A program made the translations under genes and the position numbers. A stretch of 64,000 nucleotides of DNA. Source: Hyphomicrobiales bacterium. GTDB lineage: Bacteria; Pseudomonadota; Alphaproteobacteria; Rhizobiales; Beijerinckiaceae. This document shows positions 17,689-26,007 of the stretch, piece after piece. The notes under the pieces were generated by a model, which worked only from the letters and a program-made list of their open reading frames with translations, ran no database searches and was not told the origin of the DNA. The first letter of the stretch is position 1. Each line of letters starts with the position of its first letter. The stretch is from contig UCBZ01000018.1 in NCBI GenBank assembly GCA_900470775.1, forward strand, positions 47,240 through 111,239, read 5' to 3'.

Positions 17689-18680
17689 GCCCTGAACGCG
17701 GGCTTGCGAAGGATGGCCGTACTCCAACGATCATTCAACTCGACCGGGTACACGCCTTCTACGGCACAGAACTCGTCCACGGCCTTACGCACCGCCGGAA
17801 AGCCGTAACAGCCATAGTCGTGAACCATCACCACACCGCCCGCGACCATATTCGGCCAGACGGTTTCGAGCGCTGTCTTGATCGGTTGGTAGAGGTCGAA
17901 ATCGACATGCACGAACCGCCAGCGGTGGTTTGTGAGATCAGCGAATGCATCCGGAAACCAGCCGCGCACAAGCTTCAAATTGCTCGGCCACGTACCGTCG
18001 CCGACATATGTCGCAACGCGTTCTACCGATGTCGATGCAAAAGAGCCTGCCCCCCATTCCGTGTCATAGATCGATCGCTCGACTGCTATGTCGCGCTCAT
18101 CGAACCCCTCGAACGTGTCGAGCGCATACAGGGTCTGTGACGGGTCCATGAACTTGTGGATGACACGCAGGCTGAAGCCGCGATGTGAACCCAGCTCCAG
18201 ATAGTCCGCCTCCTCCAGGCCCCACGTCGATTGCAGCGCCTGGAAGAAGTTCACCACGCGATTGGGATCGGTATGGAGCCCCGACGCCTCTTCCGACACC
18301 GGGACGTTGCTGTAGGCCACCACGGCATCGCGGAACAGCGCATCCTTGGCGCGGTCCATGTAAAAAATATGTGGCGGATACTGATGATAGATATCGAAAT
18401 CCTCCACCCGATAGGCCGGCGCAGGAACTGCGGCGGGAGCGGCCGAATCGGGCGCCAGCCCGGGCTCGACCCCGCTCTCGGGCCCTGACGCCACACCAGG
18501 CCTGTCGTCGGCCGAAGCCTCTTGAACCAACAGCGTCGGCCCAGGTGCGCCCACATCCTCGCGATGGGGAACGGCAAGCATGACCGGCGGCGGAAAGACT
18601 GAATGCGCAACCGCCTTGCATGCCCGATACGCACGGACTGCCAAAGGCCACTGACGCAACGCCTCTCTTATCATCGACAT
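17685..18680 (-). CDS. TylF/MycF-like class I methyltransferase
   Basis: A 331-residue protein. Residues 1-100 are a basic N-terminus and an Ala/Pro/Gly-rich linker, and the catalytic part follows: DYLELGSHRGFSLRVIHKFM (SAM motif I), LYALDTFEGFDERD, WRFVHVDFDLYQPIKTALE, and GGVVMVHDYGCYGFPAVRKA. This is the TylF/class I fold seen in the divergently placed gene at 15.5 kb, but the two are only distantly similar. It probably methylates a sugar of the local glycan. The ATG at 18680 has GGAG six bases upstream. It is the first gene of a two-gene unit with the glycosyltransferase-like gene. Confidence 0.82.
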   Translation of the reverse strand: MSMIREALRQWPLAVRAYRACKAVAHSVFPPPVMLAVPHREDVGAPGPTLLVQEASADDRPGVASGPESGVEPGLAPDSAAPAAVPAPAYRVEDFDIYHQYPPHIFYMDRAKDALFRDAVVAYSNVPVSEEASGLHTDPNRVVNFFQALQSTWGLEEADYLELGSHRGFSLRVIHKFMDPSQTLYALDTFEGFDERDIAVERSIYDTEWGAGSFASTSVERVATYVGDGTWPSNLKLVRGWFPDAFADLTNHRWRFVHVDFDLYQPIKTALETVWPNMVAGGVVMVHDYGCYGFPAVRKAVDEFCAVEGVYPVELNDRWSTAILRKPAFRA

Positions 18681-19017
18681 CAAATGCTCCGCAAAAATTG
18701 TCTTCTACCCAGCGCCGCGTCTTCCATCGGCAGTTAGGGGGAGCATGTCAATAACCGGCATTCCCGGCCACGATGAGGCAAACAACCCATCTGAAAGACA
18801 CTGGCGAATGATCGCTGCGATCCTCGCTTCCACATATCCGCTGGGGGAAGCGGCCCTAGGGGCACGATGGCTGCAGAGTCTTTCGATAACTATTTATCCG
18901 GCCTGCCGCGATGCTCAGCCCTGAAGGTCAATCCGTTGACGGCGCCAATCACTGAATGACCGCGTCAATTGAACAGTTGCCTCCGTAAGGCCGCCCGATC
19001 AGCGAAAGCCCTGCCGG
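18681..19017. other. Intergenic region without a recognisable gene
   Basis: About 335 bp between two minus-strand genes. No ORF with plausible coding character, no tRNA and no obvious terminator was seen. It contains mixed-composition sequence and must hold the promoter of the TylF-like gene to its left. Confidence 0.5.
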
Positions 19018-19758
19018 TCAGGATCGCCGAGGCTCGATGCCTTCAATGACAAACTCCTCATGCGCCCGGCGCAGGCTTTCGACATTGCCGATGTCGCGGT
19101 GATAGGTCGCGAGCGAAACCGCCTGGATGCGCCCGACGAAATGCGGGATGACCTCGGTCGAGAGGTCGATCACCGGCTTGCCAAGGCTTGCCAGGAAGTC
19201 CAGCACCTCCGGCTCGAGGATGTAGACCGCCGCATTGGCGAGGTTGCCGGGCGGGTTCTCGACCTTCTCGTGGAAGGCCTTGACGATGCCGGCTTGGCCC
19301 GCCGCCGCCGGGGCCCCGAATTCGAGGATGCCGCAGGAGCGCGGATCGTCGGTCTCGAAGGCCAGCATGGTAATGGCGAAGCCGGGCGGGCGCGCCTTGT
19401 GCACGGCCTCGAAGCCCTGCATGTCGAAGCGCGTCAGGTTATCGGCATGCGCGACGAGGAAGGCCTCACGTCCGAAGAAGGCGGCATTGGCCAGGATCGT
19501 GCCGCCGGTGCCGAGCAGGACGTCCTCATGGACCAGCGTGACCTGATCGCGATAGGGAGCCTGCGCGACGTGACGGCGCACCGCGTCGGGCAGGTAATGC
19601 GTGTTGATCAGGACGGGGCCGACACCGGCCGGCATCAGCAGGTCGAACCAGTAGTCGAGCAGGGCCCGGCCGTGGATCGGCACGAGGCATTTGGGAATCG
19701 TGTCGGTGACCGGCCGAAGCCGGCTCCCTATCCCTGCAGCCAGCAGCAATGCGCGCAT
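19018..19758 (-). CDS. Sugar-1-phosphate nucleotidyltransferase
   Basis: A 246-residue NTP_transferase-family enzyme. The N-terminus carries the nucleotide-binding signature LLLAAGIGSRLRPVTDTIPK (GxGxRxxPxT-PK), followed by LINTHYLPD, LLGTGGTI and VAHADNLT with the metal Asp. It forms an NDP-sugar from a sugar-1-phosphate. Size and style are close to HddC/RmlA-like enzymes such as D-glycero-D-manno-heptose 1-phosphate guanylyltransferase, but base specificity cannot be read by eye. It lies 9 bp downstream of the HldE-like fusion gene on the same strand, so the pair probably phosphorylates and activates the same sugar. Confidence 0.85.
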   Translation of the reverse strand: MRALLLAAGIGSRLRPVTDTIPKCLVPIHGRALLDYWFDLLMPAGVGPVLINTHYLPDAVRRHVAQAPYRDQVTLVHEDVLLGTGGTILANAAFFGREAFLVAHADNLTRFDMQGFEAVHKARPPGFAITMLAFETDDPRSCGILEFGAPAAAGQAGIVKAFHEKVENPPGNLANAAVYILEPEVLDFLASLGKPVIDLSTEVIPHFVGRIQAVSLATYHRDIGNVESLRRAHEEFVIEGIEPRRS

Positions 19759-19767
19759 GGTCTGCCC

Positions 19768-21306
19768 TCAGGCGCGGGTGACGGTGGCCTGCTCGAGCTC
19801 CATGATCAAATCCTGGCGCGTGAGCGGCGTGTTGCCGACGCGGGACACCTGGCAGGCAGCCGCGACCGATCCGAGATAGGTTCCGCGCCAGATGTCGACG
19901 CCAGCACAGAGCGCCATCGAGAGCGTCGTGAACAGCGAATCACCGGCACCGGCGGCATCCTTGGGCGCCGTGTTGAAGGCCGGCAGCCGGTCGGAGCGCT
20001 CGATGCCGTCCTTGCTGCCATGGATCAGCAGCCCCTCGGAACCGAGCGTGACGACGACGCTGCCGGCGCGCGCGACTTCGCGCAGCCGCTCGGCCACAAT
20101 GACGAGGCCCGACTCGAAATCGCGCAGCGCAAGCCGCGCCTCACGCTCGGTCGGCGTGACGATGTCCATGCCCTTGAAGCGTGAGATATCGGCGAGCTGC
20201 GAGGAGGACTGGCTGTCGGCGCCCATCATCACCTTGTGGCGGGCGGCGAGCGCGGCGATGGCCTCGACCAGCGGCTGCGGCAGCATGCCGTAATTGAAGT
20301 CCGAGAACAGGATGAGGTCGACATCCGAGACCACGTCCTCGACTCGCTTGAGGATGCGGGCCTGAAGATCGCTCTCGATCGCGTGCTGGCGGAGATGGTT
20401 GACGCGCAGCAGCGTCTTGCCATTGGCGCGGTAGCGCTCCTTCAACGTGGTCGGGCGGGAGCGGTCGAGGAACAGGTCGAGCTTGACGTTGTAGCGGCCA
20501 AGCGCCTCCTCCGCATAGCGGGCGGCCTCGTCGTCGCCAACTACCGACATGAAGCGCACATTTGCGCCGAGCCCCTGGGCATGGGCCGCGACGATACCTG
20601 CGCCGCCAACGAAGGTCTTGTGCTCGATCGGCGTGACCACGATGGTCGGGTCTTCCTGAGACATGCCGAGCGGATCGCAGTTGATGTATTTGTCGACGAT
20701 CAGATCGCCGATCACCAGGACGCGCAGGCCGGTAAAGCGGTCGAGGCAGCCTTTGAGGTCCTCATTGTCGAAACCGTGACGGAACGGATAATCGGCCGGG
20801 AGCTTGATGGTGTGGAAGTTCGGCTCGGCATAGTCGCGCTGCAGCAGGCTGATCGAGGAGAAGCGAACCTCGCCCGACGAGAAGATCAGCTTGCCGCCAT
20901 AACCCTCGACGATCGGCTTCTCGGGGTTCTCGCGCTCGGCAAACTCCTTGCCCTTGACCACGACGTCGGGCCGCAATTCCGCGACGAATTCTTCCGGCGT
21001 GCCGGTGAGCGCCACGGCATAGCTGACCAGGGAGATCGCCTCGATGCCCTCCTGGCGCAGGGGCTGCGGAACGGTGACGCCAGGCGTCGTGTCGGGATTG
21101 ATCCCGACCACGAGAATGTCGGCATTCTCGGCAGCGAAACGGAGCAGGCGCAGGTGACCGGGATGGACCGCGTTGAAATTGCCGGAGACGAAGGCGATTC
21201 GCTTGTTCTCGCCCGCCAGAGCCCGGATGGCCGCCACGCTGGTCAGCGGCTCGCGACTTGCGTCTACCGCCTCCTCGAGGTCCGTGAGATCGGTCATCTT
21301 CGTCAT
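19768..21306 (-). CDS. HldE-like bifunctional protein with reversed domain order (nucleotidyltransferase-kinase)
   Basis: A 512-residue fusion. Residues about 35-165 form a cytidylyltransferase-like nucleotidyltransferase (FVSGNFNAVHPGHLRLLRF, with the HxGH motif at 48-51). Residues about 190-505 form a PfkB/RfaE-type sugar kinase: LRVLVIGDLIVDKYINCDP, the Gly-rich FVGGAGIVAAH, and the catalytic GAGDS at 453-457 (D456). In canonical HldE the kinase is N-terminal and the nucleotidyltransferase C-terminal, so the order is swapped here. The likely role is phosphorylation of a heptose or similar sugar at C1 and nucleotidyl transfer; the exact sugar is inferred. It is divergent from the epimerase/GmhA/transketolase operon. 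Confidence 0.88.
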   Translation of the reverse strand: MTKMTDLTDLEEAVDASREPLTSVAAIRALAGENKRIAFVSGNFNAVHPGHLRLLRFAAENADILVVGINPDTTPGVTVPQPLRQEGIEAISLVSYAVALTGTPEEFVAELRPDVVVKGKEFAERENPEKPIVEGYGGKLIFSSGEVRFSSISLLQRDYAEPNFHTIKLPADYPFRHGFDNEDLKGCLDRFTGLRVLVIGDLIVDKYINCDPLGMSQEDPTIVVTPIEHKTFVGGAGIVAAHAQGLGANVRFMSVVGDDEAARYAEEALGRYNVKLDLFLDRSRPTTLKERYRANGKTLLRVNHLRQHAIESDLQARILKRVEDVVSDVDLILFSDFNYGMLPQPLVEAIAALAARHKVMMGADSQSSSQLADISRFKGMDIVTPTEREARLALRDFESGLVIVAERLREVARAGSVVVTLGSEGLLIHGSKDGIERSDRLPAFNTAPKDAAGAGDSLFTTLSMALCAGVDIWRGTYLGSVAAACQVSRVGNTPLTRQDLIMELEQATVTRA

Positions 21307-21646
21307 TCAGATCAGGTCCGTCAGGTCGGCGGCGAATACGATGCGGCAGGGCGCGCTTCCTTAGACCAATCATAGATAGGCGGCAATCATTCCGCGCCAC
21401 CAGGAGTGAAAGCGGCGCGGAACACACCTCGTTTGACCCGCAAGGCGCCAATTCGATCGCAGGCGAGCGCCGCAAGCGCCACGCGACCGGCTCGGGAACG
21501 GCGCGGGCGCGCGCCGCTATCGACATGCCATTTTGATGCTGCTATGAGGCGGCGCGCGCCCGGCGGGAGCCTTCGGGGCGCCGTTCTTCACAGTCGCCAC
21601 CAGCCCGGAGACACCGTCTGCCGGGTTCTTCGCGAGGAAACGGTCC
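21307..21646. other. Divergent intergenic region of the sugar-activation genes
   Basis: About 340 bp between the HldE-like gene (left) and the epimerase gene (right). No gene is credible. It must carry promoters in both directions, but I see no convincing -35/-10 pair. The right end is GC-rich with a GGCGGCGCGCGCC-like stretch near 21547. Confidence 0.4.
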
Positions 21647-22603
21647 ATGAACATTTTCGTCACTGGCGCTTGCGGCTACAAGGGCACGGTGCTGGTTCCG
21701 AAGCTGCTCGAAAAGGGCCACACGGTTCGCGCCTTCGATATCCAGTGGTTCGGCAACTTCCTGCGCCCCCACCCCAATCTCGAAGTGGTGAAGGGCGACA
21801 TCCGCAACAGCGACGAGGTCAATCTCGACGGGATCGACGTGATCATCCATCTGTCGAGCGTCGCCAACGACCCGTGTTCCGATCTCGACCCGAAGCTCAC
21901 CTGGGAAATCAGCTGCCTCGCCACAATGCAGCTGGCCGACCGGGCGAAGCGCAAGGGCATCAAGCATTTCATCTACGCCTCGTCCGGCTCGGTCTACGGC
22001 GTCTCCGACGAGCCGCAGGTCACCGAAGACCTCGAGCTGTTCCCGATCTCCGAGTACAACAAGACCAAGATGTGCGGCGAGCGCATCCTGTTGTCCTATG
22101 AGAACGACATGACGGTGCAGATCGTCCGCCCGGCCACGGTCTGCGGCTTCTCCCCGCGCATGCGTCTCGACGTCGCCGTCAACCTCCTGACCATGCAGGC
22201 CCTGACCAAGGGCAAGATCACGGTGCTCGGCGGCGAGCAGACGCGCCCGAACATTCACATGGACGACATCACCGACCTCTACATCTTCCTGATGGAGAAC
22301 CCGCAGCACACCGGCGTCTACAATGCGGGCTTCGAGAACATCTCGATCCTCGACATCGCCAAGATGGTCGCCGAGCATGTCGGCGCCGAGATCGAGGTCA
22401 AGCCGTCCAACGATCCGCGCAGCTACCGTGTCAACTCCGACCGGCTGCTCGCCACCGGCTTTAAGCCCAAGAAGACGGTCGACGATGCGATCAAGGAGAT
22501 CGTCGGCCTCTACCGCCAGGGCGCGCTCAAGGAAGAAGATCGCTTCCATAATCTCAAATGGATGATGAAGACGGTTCTGCCTGCACAAGCGGCCGCCGAA
22601 TAA
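21647..22603 (+). CDS. NAD-dependent sugar epimerase/dehydratase
   Basis: A 318-residue extended SDR. The Rossmann motif is VTGACGYKGTVLVPKLLEKG at residues 5-24. The catalytic triad region is ASSGSVYG plus YNKTK (Tyr and Lys four apart), and the cofactor/sugar-binding RPATVCGFSPRMR and GVYNAGFENISI loops are present. It probably oxidises, epimerises or dehydrates an NDP-activated sugar. It starts a tight rightward run (isomerase, second epimerase, split transketolase, dehydrogenase, HAD, kinase, methyltransferase). Confidence 0.9.
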   Translation: MNIFVTGACGYKGTVLVPKLLEKGHTVRAFDIQWFGNFLRPHPNLEVVKGDIRNSDEVNLDGIDVIIHLSSVANDPCSDLDPKLTWEISCLATMQLADRAKRKGIKHFIYASSGSVYGVSDEPQVTEDLELFPISEYNKTKMCGERILLSYENDMTVQIVRPATVCGFSPRMRLDVAVNLLTMQALTKGKITVLGGEQTRPNIHMDDITDLYIFLMENPQHTGVYNAGFENISILDIAKMVAEHVGAEIEVKPSNDPRSYRVNSDRLLATGFKPKKTVDDAIKEIVGLYRQGALKEEDRFHNLKWMMKTVLPAQAAAE

Positions 22604-22626
22604 GAACTGGCCCGGGAGGCCGCGAC

Positions 22627-23220
22627 ATGGCGGAACTGAGCGATCCGACGGATCACTTCAAGGATTATTCGGCGCGGCTGGCGCAGACGCTGCAGGCCTT
22701 CGACTGGGCTCCCGTGAAGGAGCTGGCCGAGGATCTGTTCGGCTGCTGGCAGGAGAAGCGCCAGCTCTTCCTGATCGGCAATGGCGGCAGTGCCGGCAAT
22801 GCCAACCATCTCGCCAATGATTTCATGTACCCGCTCTCGAAGACGCTGGGCTCCGGCATCCGGGCGCATGCGCTGACCGAGAATCCGGCGGTGCTGGCCT
22901 GCCTCGCCAATGACGAAGGCTATGACGAGGTCTTCACCTATCAGCTCGCGGTGATGGCCAATCCCGGCGACATCCTGCTGGCCTTCTCGGGCAGCGGCAA
23001 CTCGCCGAACATCCTGAAGGCGCTGGAAGAAGCCAAGCGTCGCGGCGTCAAATCCTATGCGGTCGTCGGCTTCGGCGGCGGCAAGGCCAAGACGATGGCG
23101 GATGTGGCGATCCATTTCCCGGTCGACGACATGCAGATCGCCGAGGACACTCAGACGATTCTGGGCCACATGATCGTGCAGTGGCTGTACAAGCACCGTC
23201 ACCACGTCAAGGCAGCGTAG
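22627..23220 (+). CDS. SIS-domain sugar-phosphate isomerase, GmhA-like
   Basis: A 197-residue SIS protein of the size of GmhA (sedoheptulose-7-phosphate isomerase). The phosphate-binding loops are IGNGGSAGNANHLANDF (residues about 50-66) and AFSGSGNSPNILKAL, and AEDTQTILGHMIVQ near the end matches the GmhA C-terminal catalytic helix. GmhA converts sedoheptulose 7-phosphate to D-glycero-D-manno-heptose 7-phosphate, the first step of heptose synthesis. With an HldE-like fusion and a nucleotidyltransferase next door, a heptose or related sugar pathway is the natural reading. ATG at 22627 after GGGAGG. Confidence 0.87.
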   Translation: MAELSDPTDHFKDYSARLAQTLQAFDWAPVKELAEDLFGCWQEKRQLFLIGNGGSAGNANHLANDFMYPLSKTLGSGIRAHALTENPAVLACLANDEGYDEVFTYQLAVMANPGDILLAFSGSGNSPNILKALEEAKRRGVKSYAVVGFGGGKAKTMADVAIHFPVDDMQIAEDTQTILGHMIVQWLYKHRHHVKAA

Positions 23221-23234
23221 GAAATCCTCTCGAC

Positions 23235-24233
23235 ATGACGTCAGGCGTCAAGTTTCTCGTCCTCGGCTCGAACTCGTTTTCGGGCGCGTTCTTCTGCGAC
23301 TATCTGGCCGAGCAGGGCTACGACGTCATCGCGACGAGCCGCTCGAAGGAGCCGCACCGAGCCTTCCTGCCCTACAAGTGGAAGAAGCGGCCGGGCACGG
23401 TCCGCTTCAAGCGCATCGACATCAACAAGGACCTGCCCGCGCTCGACGCGCTGCTGAAGGCCGAGCGCCCGACGCATGTCGTCAACTTCGCGGCGCAGTC
23501 GATGGTCGGAGAGAGCTGGATCAACCCCGACCACTGGATGATGACCAACGTCGTCTCGACGGTGCGTCTGCACGACCTGCTACGGAACTATGACGGCCTG
23601 GAGCGCTACGTCCACGTCACCACCCCGGAAGCCTATGGCTCGACCGAGGGCTGGGTGAAGGAAGACCACGCCTTCAACCCGTCGACACCCTATGCCGTCT
23701 CGCGCGCTGCCGGCGACATGAGCCTGCGGACCTATTTCCAGCAATACCAGTTCCCGGTGCTGTTCACACGCGCGGCCAATGTCTACGGCCCCGGCCAGCA
23801 GCTCTACCGCATCATTCCGCGCACGATCTATGCGGCGATGACCGGCCAGAAGCTCAGGCTCGACGGCGGCGGCAAGTCGATCCGCGTCTTCATCCATATG
23901 CGCGACGTTTCGGATGCGACGCTGAAGATCGCGCTCAAGGGCGCGCTCGGCGAGACCTACCATATCTCCGGCTACGAGTTAGTCTCGATCCGGACCTGCG
24001 TCGAGACGATCCTGTCGACGCTCGGCAAGAACTTTGACGAATGCGTCGAGATCGGCCCCGAGCGTCCCGGCAAGGACACCGCCTACACGCTCGATTCGAT
24101 CAAGCTGCGCACCGAACTCGGCTGGCAGGACAAGATCTCGCTCGCCGACGGCATCGCCGACACGATCGGCTGGATGCGCCGCTTCGAGGCTGATTTGCCG
24201 TCCCTCCCCTCCAAATACATCCATAAGGCGTAA
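23235..24233 (+). CDS. NAD-dependent epimerase/4,6-dehydratase-like protein with YxxxR active site
   Basis: A 332-residue extended SDR of the GDP-mannose 4,6-dehydratase/dTDP-glucose dehydratase type: VLGSNSFSGAFFCDYLAEQG at the N-terminus, NFAAQSMVGESW, VTTPEAYGS, and TRAANVYGPGQQLYRIIPR. The catalytic pair reads Y153-AVS-R157, so the usual Lys of YxxxK is Arg here, encoded by CGC at 23703-23705. This may be a subfamily trait or change the chemistry. It probably acts on an NDP-sugar made by the adjacent enzymes. ATG at 23235, 14 bp after the isomerase gene. Confidence 0.88.
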   Translation: MTSGVKFLVLGSNSFSGAFFCDYLAEQGYDVIATSRSKEPHRAFLPYKWKKRPGTVRFKRIDINKDLPALDALLKAERPTHVVNFAAQSMVGESWINPDHWMMTNVVSTVRLHDLLRNYDGLERYVHVTTPEAYGSTEGWVKEDHAFNPSTPYAVSRAAGDMSLRTYFQQYQFPVLFTRAANVYGPGQQLYRIIPRTIYAAMTGQKLRLDGGGKSIRVFIHMRDVSDATLKIALKGALGETYHISGYELVSIRTCVETILSTLGKNFDECVEIGPERPGKDTAYTLDSIKLRTELGWQDKISLADGIADTIGWMRRFEADLPSLPSKYIHKA

Positions 24234-24240
24234 GACACTG

Positions 24241-25077
24241 ATGAACGCCGCATACAAAGAGCCCGATGTCGCAGCCCTCAAGGCCAGGGCGGCCCAGTTG
24301 CGCGGGACAGTCATCACGATGTGCCACGCCGCGAGCTCGGCGCATCTGGGGTCGTCGCTGTCCTGCCTCGATGTCCTGACCGCCGCTTACTGGCACGTCC
24401 TGAACATCGACCCGGCGAACCCGACCGACCCGGATCGCGACCGCTTCATCCTGTCGAAGGGCCATGCGGCGATGGCGCTCTATGCGACGCTGGCCAATCG
24501 CGGCTATTTCCCGGTCGAGGAACTCAAGACCTACAACCAGGACAATGGCCGCCTGGCCGAGCATCCGCCGGCGAACCTTCTGCCCGGCGTCGAGGCCGCG
24601 ACCGGCTCGCTCGGTCACGGCCTGCCGATCGGCATCGGCATGGCGGTCGCCGGCCGCATCCAGAAGCGCAGCTACAAGGTCTACGCCCTGCTCTCCGACG
24701 GCGAGAACAACGAGGGCTCGGTCTGGGAGGCGGCGATGTTCGCCTCGGCCCAGAAGCTGGATAACCTCTGCGTCATCGTCGATTACAACAAGTGGCAGGC
24801 GACGGCGCGCTCGAACGAGACGCTGATGCTGGCTCCGCTCGCCGACAAGTGGCGCGCCTTCGGCTGGGACGCCCATGAGATCGACGGCCATGATGTCGGG
24901 GAACTCGCGCGCAAGATGCAGGCGCTGCCGAACGGCTCGGGCAAGCCCGTCGCCCTGATCGCGCATACCGTCAAGGGCAAGGGCGTCTCCTTCATGGAGG
25001 ACGACAACAACTGGCATTACCGTGCCCCGACCGCCGACGAGGTCGTGAAGGCGCACAAGGAGCTCGGCCTGGTATGA
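24241..25077 (+). CDS. Transketolase, N-terminal (TPP-binding) subunit
   Basis: A 278-residue protein equal to the N-terminal third of transketolase. It has the HAASSAHLGSSLSCLDVL substrate region, SKGHAAMALYA, TGSLGHGLPIGIGMAVAGR, and the TPP/metal motif SDGENNEGSVWEAAMFA followed by VIVDYNK. Split transketolases work as an alpha/beta pair and move two-carbon ketol units between sugars. The gene overlaps its partner by 4 bp (ATGA). Being inside a glycan cluster beside a GmhA-like isomerase, it may supply sedoheptulose 7-phosphate or extend/branch a sugar rather than serve the central pentose pathway. Confidence 0.92.
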   Translation: MNAAYKEPDVAALKARAAQLRGTVITMCHAASSAHLGSSLSCLDVLTAAYWHVLNIDPANPTDPDRDRFILSKGHAAMALYATLANRGYFPVEELKTYNQDNGRLAEHPPANLLPGVEAATGSLGHGLPIGIGMAVAGRIQKRSYKVYALLSDGENNEGSVWEAAMFASAQKLDNLCVIVDYNKWQATARSNETLMLAPLADKWRAFGWDAHEIDGHDVGELARKMQALPNGSGKPVALIAHTVKGKGVSFMEDDNNWHYRAPTADEVVKAHKELGLV

Positions 25078-25997
25078 GAAACGCATTCGCGGACGAGCTG
25101 ACAGCCCTCGGCAATGACGACTCCCGCCTCGTCATGCTCTCGGGCGATATCGGCAACAAGCTGTTCGACAAGTTCCGGGCGGCGCACCCCGAGCGCTTCA
25201 TCAATTGCGGTGTCGCCGAGCAGAACATGACCGGCGTCGCGGCCGGCCTCGCCATGTCCGGCATGCGGCCGATCACCTATACGATCACGCCGTTCTGCAC
25301 GACGCGCTGCCTCGAGCAGATCCGCACCGACGCGGCCTATCACGACGTGCCTGTCACGGTCGTCTCGGTCGGCGCCGGCCTCGCCTATGCGGGTCTCGGC
25401 CCAACCCACCATGCCTGCGAGGACATCGCCTTCCTGCGCGCCATCCCGAACATGATCGTGATCGCGCCCGGCGACGCCTGGGAGGTCCGCGCCGCGCTGC
25501 GCGCCGTGATGCAGCAGAACAAGCCCGCCTATATCCGCATGGGCAAGAAGGGCGAGCCCGTGGTCCACAAGGGTCGCCTCGATAACTTCAAGATCGGCGA
25601 ATCGATCACCATCGAGCAGGGCAGCGATGTTTGCCTGCTCTCCACCGGCAACATGCTGCCCGAGGTGATCGAGACCGCGCATGCGCTGAAGGAAAAGGGC
25701 GTTTCGGCCGAGGTGGTGAGCTTCCACACCGTCAAGCCGCTCGACGAGAAGCGCCTCCAGGATGCGTTCTCGCGCTACAAGCTGGTCGCCACCATCGAGG
25801 AGCATTCGCTGATCGGCGGCTTCGGCTCGGCTGTCGCCGAATGGATCGTCGATTCCGGCATCGCACCGAAGAAGTTCCTGCGCTTCGGCACGCCCGACGC
25901 CTTCTTCAAGAAGTCCGGCGAGCAGGAGTTCGCCCGCGAACAGCTCGAACTCACCGGCCACCAGATGGCCCACCGCATCCTGCATTCGCTCGCCTGA
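25074..25997 (+). CDS. Transketolase, C-terminal (pyrimidine-binding) subunit
   Basis: A 307-residue partner of the preceding protein, holding the Pyr and C-terminal domains. RFINCGVAEQNMTGVAAGLA contains the catalytic Glu that activates TPP. TVVSVGAGLAYAGLGPTHHACED and the C-terminal domain (VCLLSTGNMLPEVIETAHAL, TIEEHSLIGGFGSAVAE) follow. The split arrangement and small size match transketolase/DXS-like pairs found in polysaccharide and secondary-metabolite loci. Ten bp separate it from the alcohol dehydrogenase gene. Confidence 0.92.
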   Translation: MRNAFADELTALGNDDSRLVMLSGDIGNKLFDKFRAAHPERFINCGVAEQNMTGVAAGLAMSGMRPITYTITPFCTTRCLEQIRTDAAYHDVPVTVVSVGAGLAYAGLGPTHHACEDIAFLRAIPNMIVIAPGDAWEVRAALRAVMQQNKPAYIRMGKKGEPVVHKGRLDNFKIGESITIEQGSDVCLLSTGNMLPEVIETAHALKEKGVSAEVVSFHTVKPLDEKRLQDAFSRYKLVATIEEHSLIGGFGSAVAEWIVDSGIAPKKFLRFGTPDAFFKKSGEQEFAREQLELTGHQMAHRILHSLA

Positions 25998-26007
25998 CGG
26001 ACATCCG

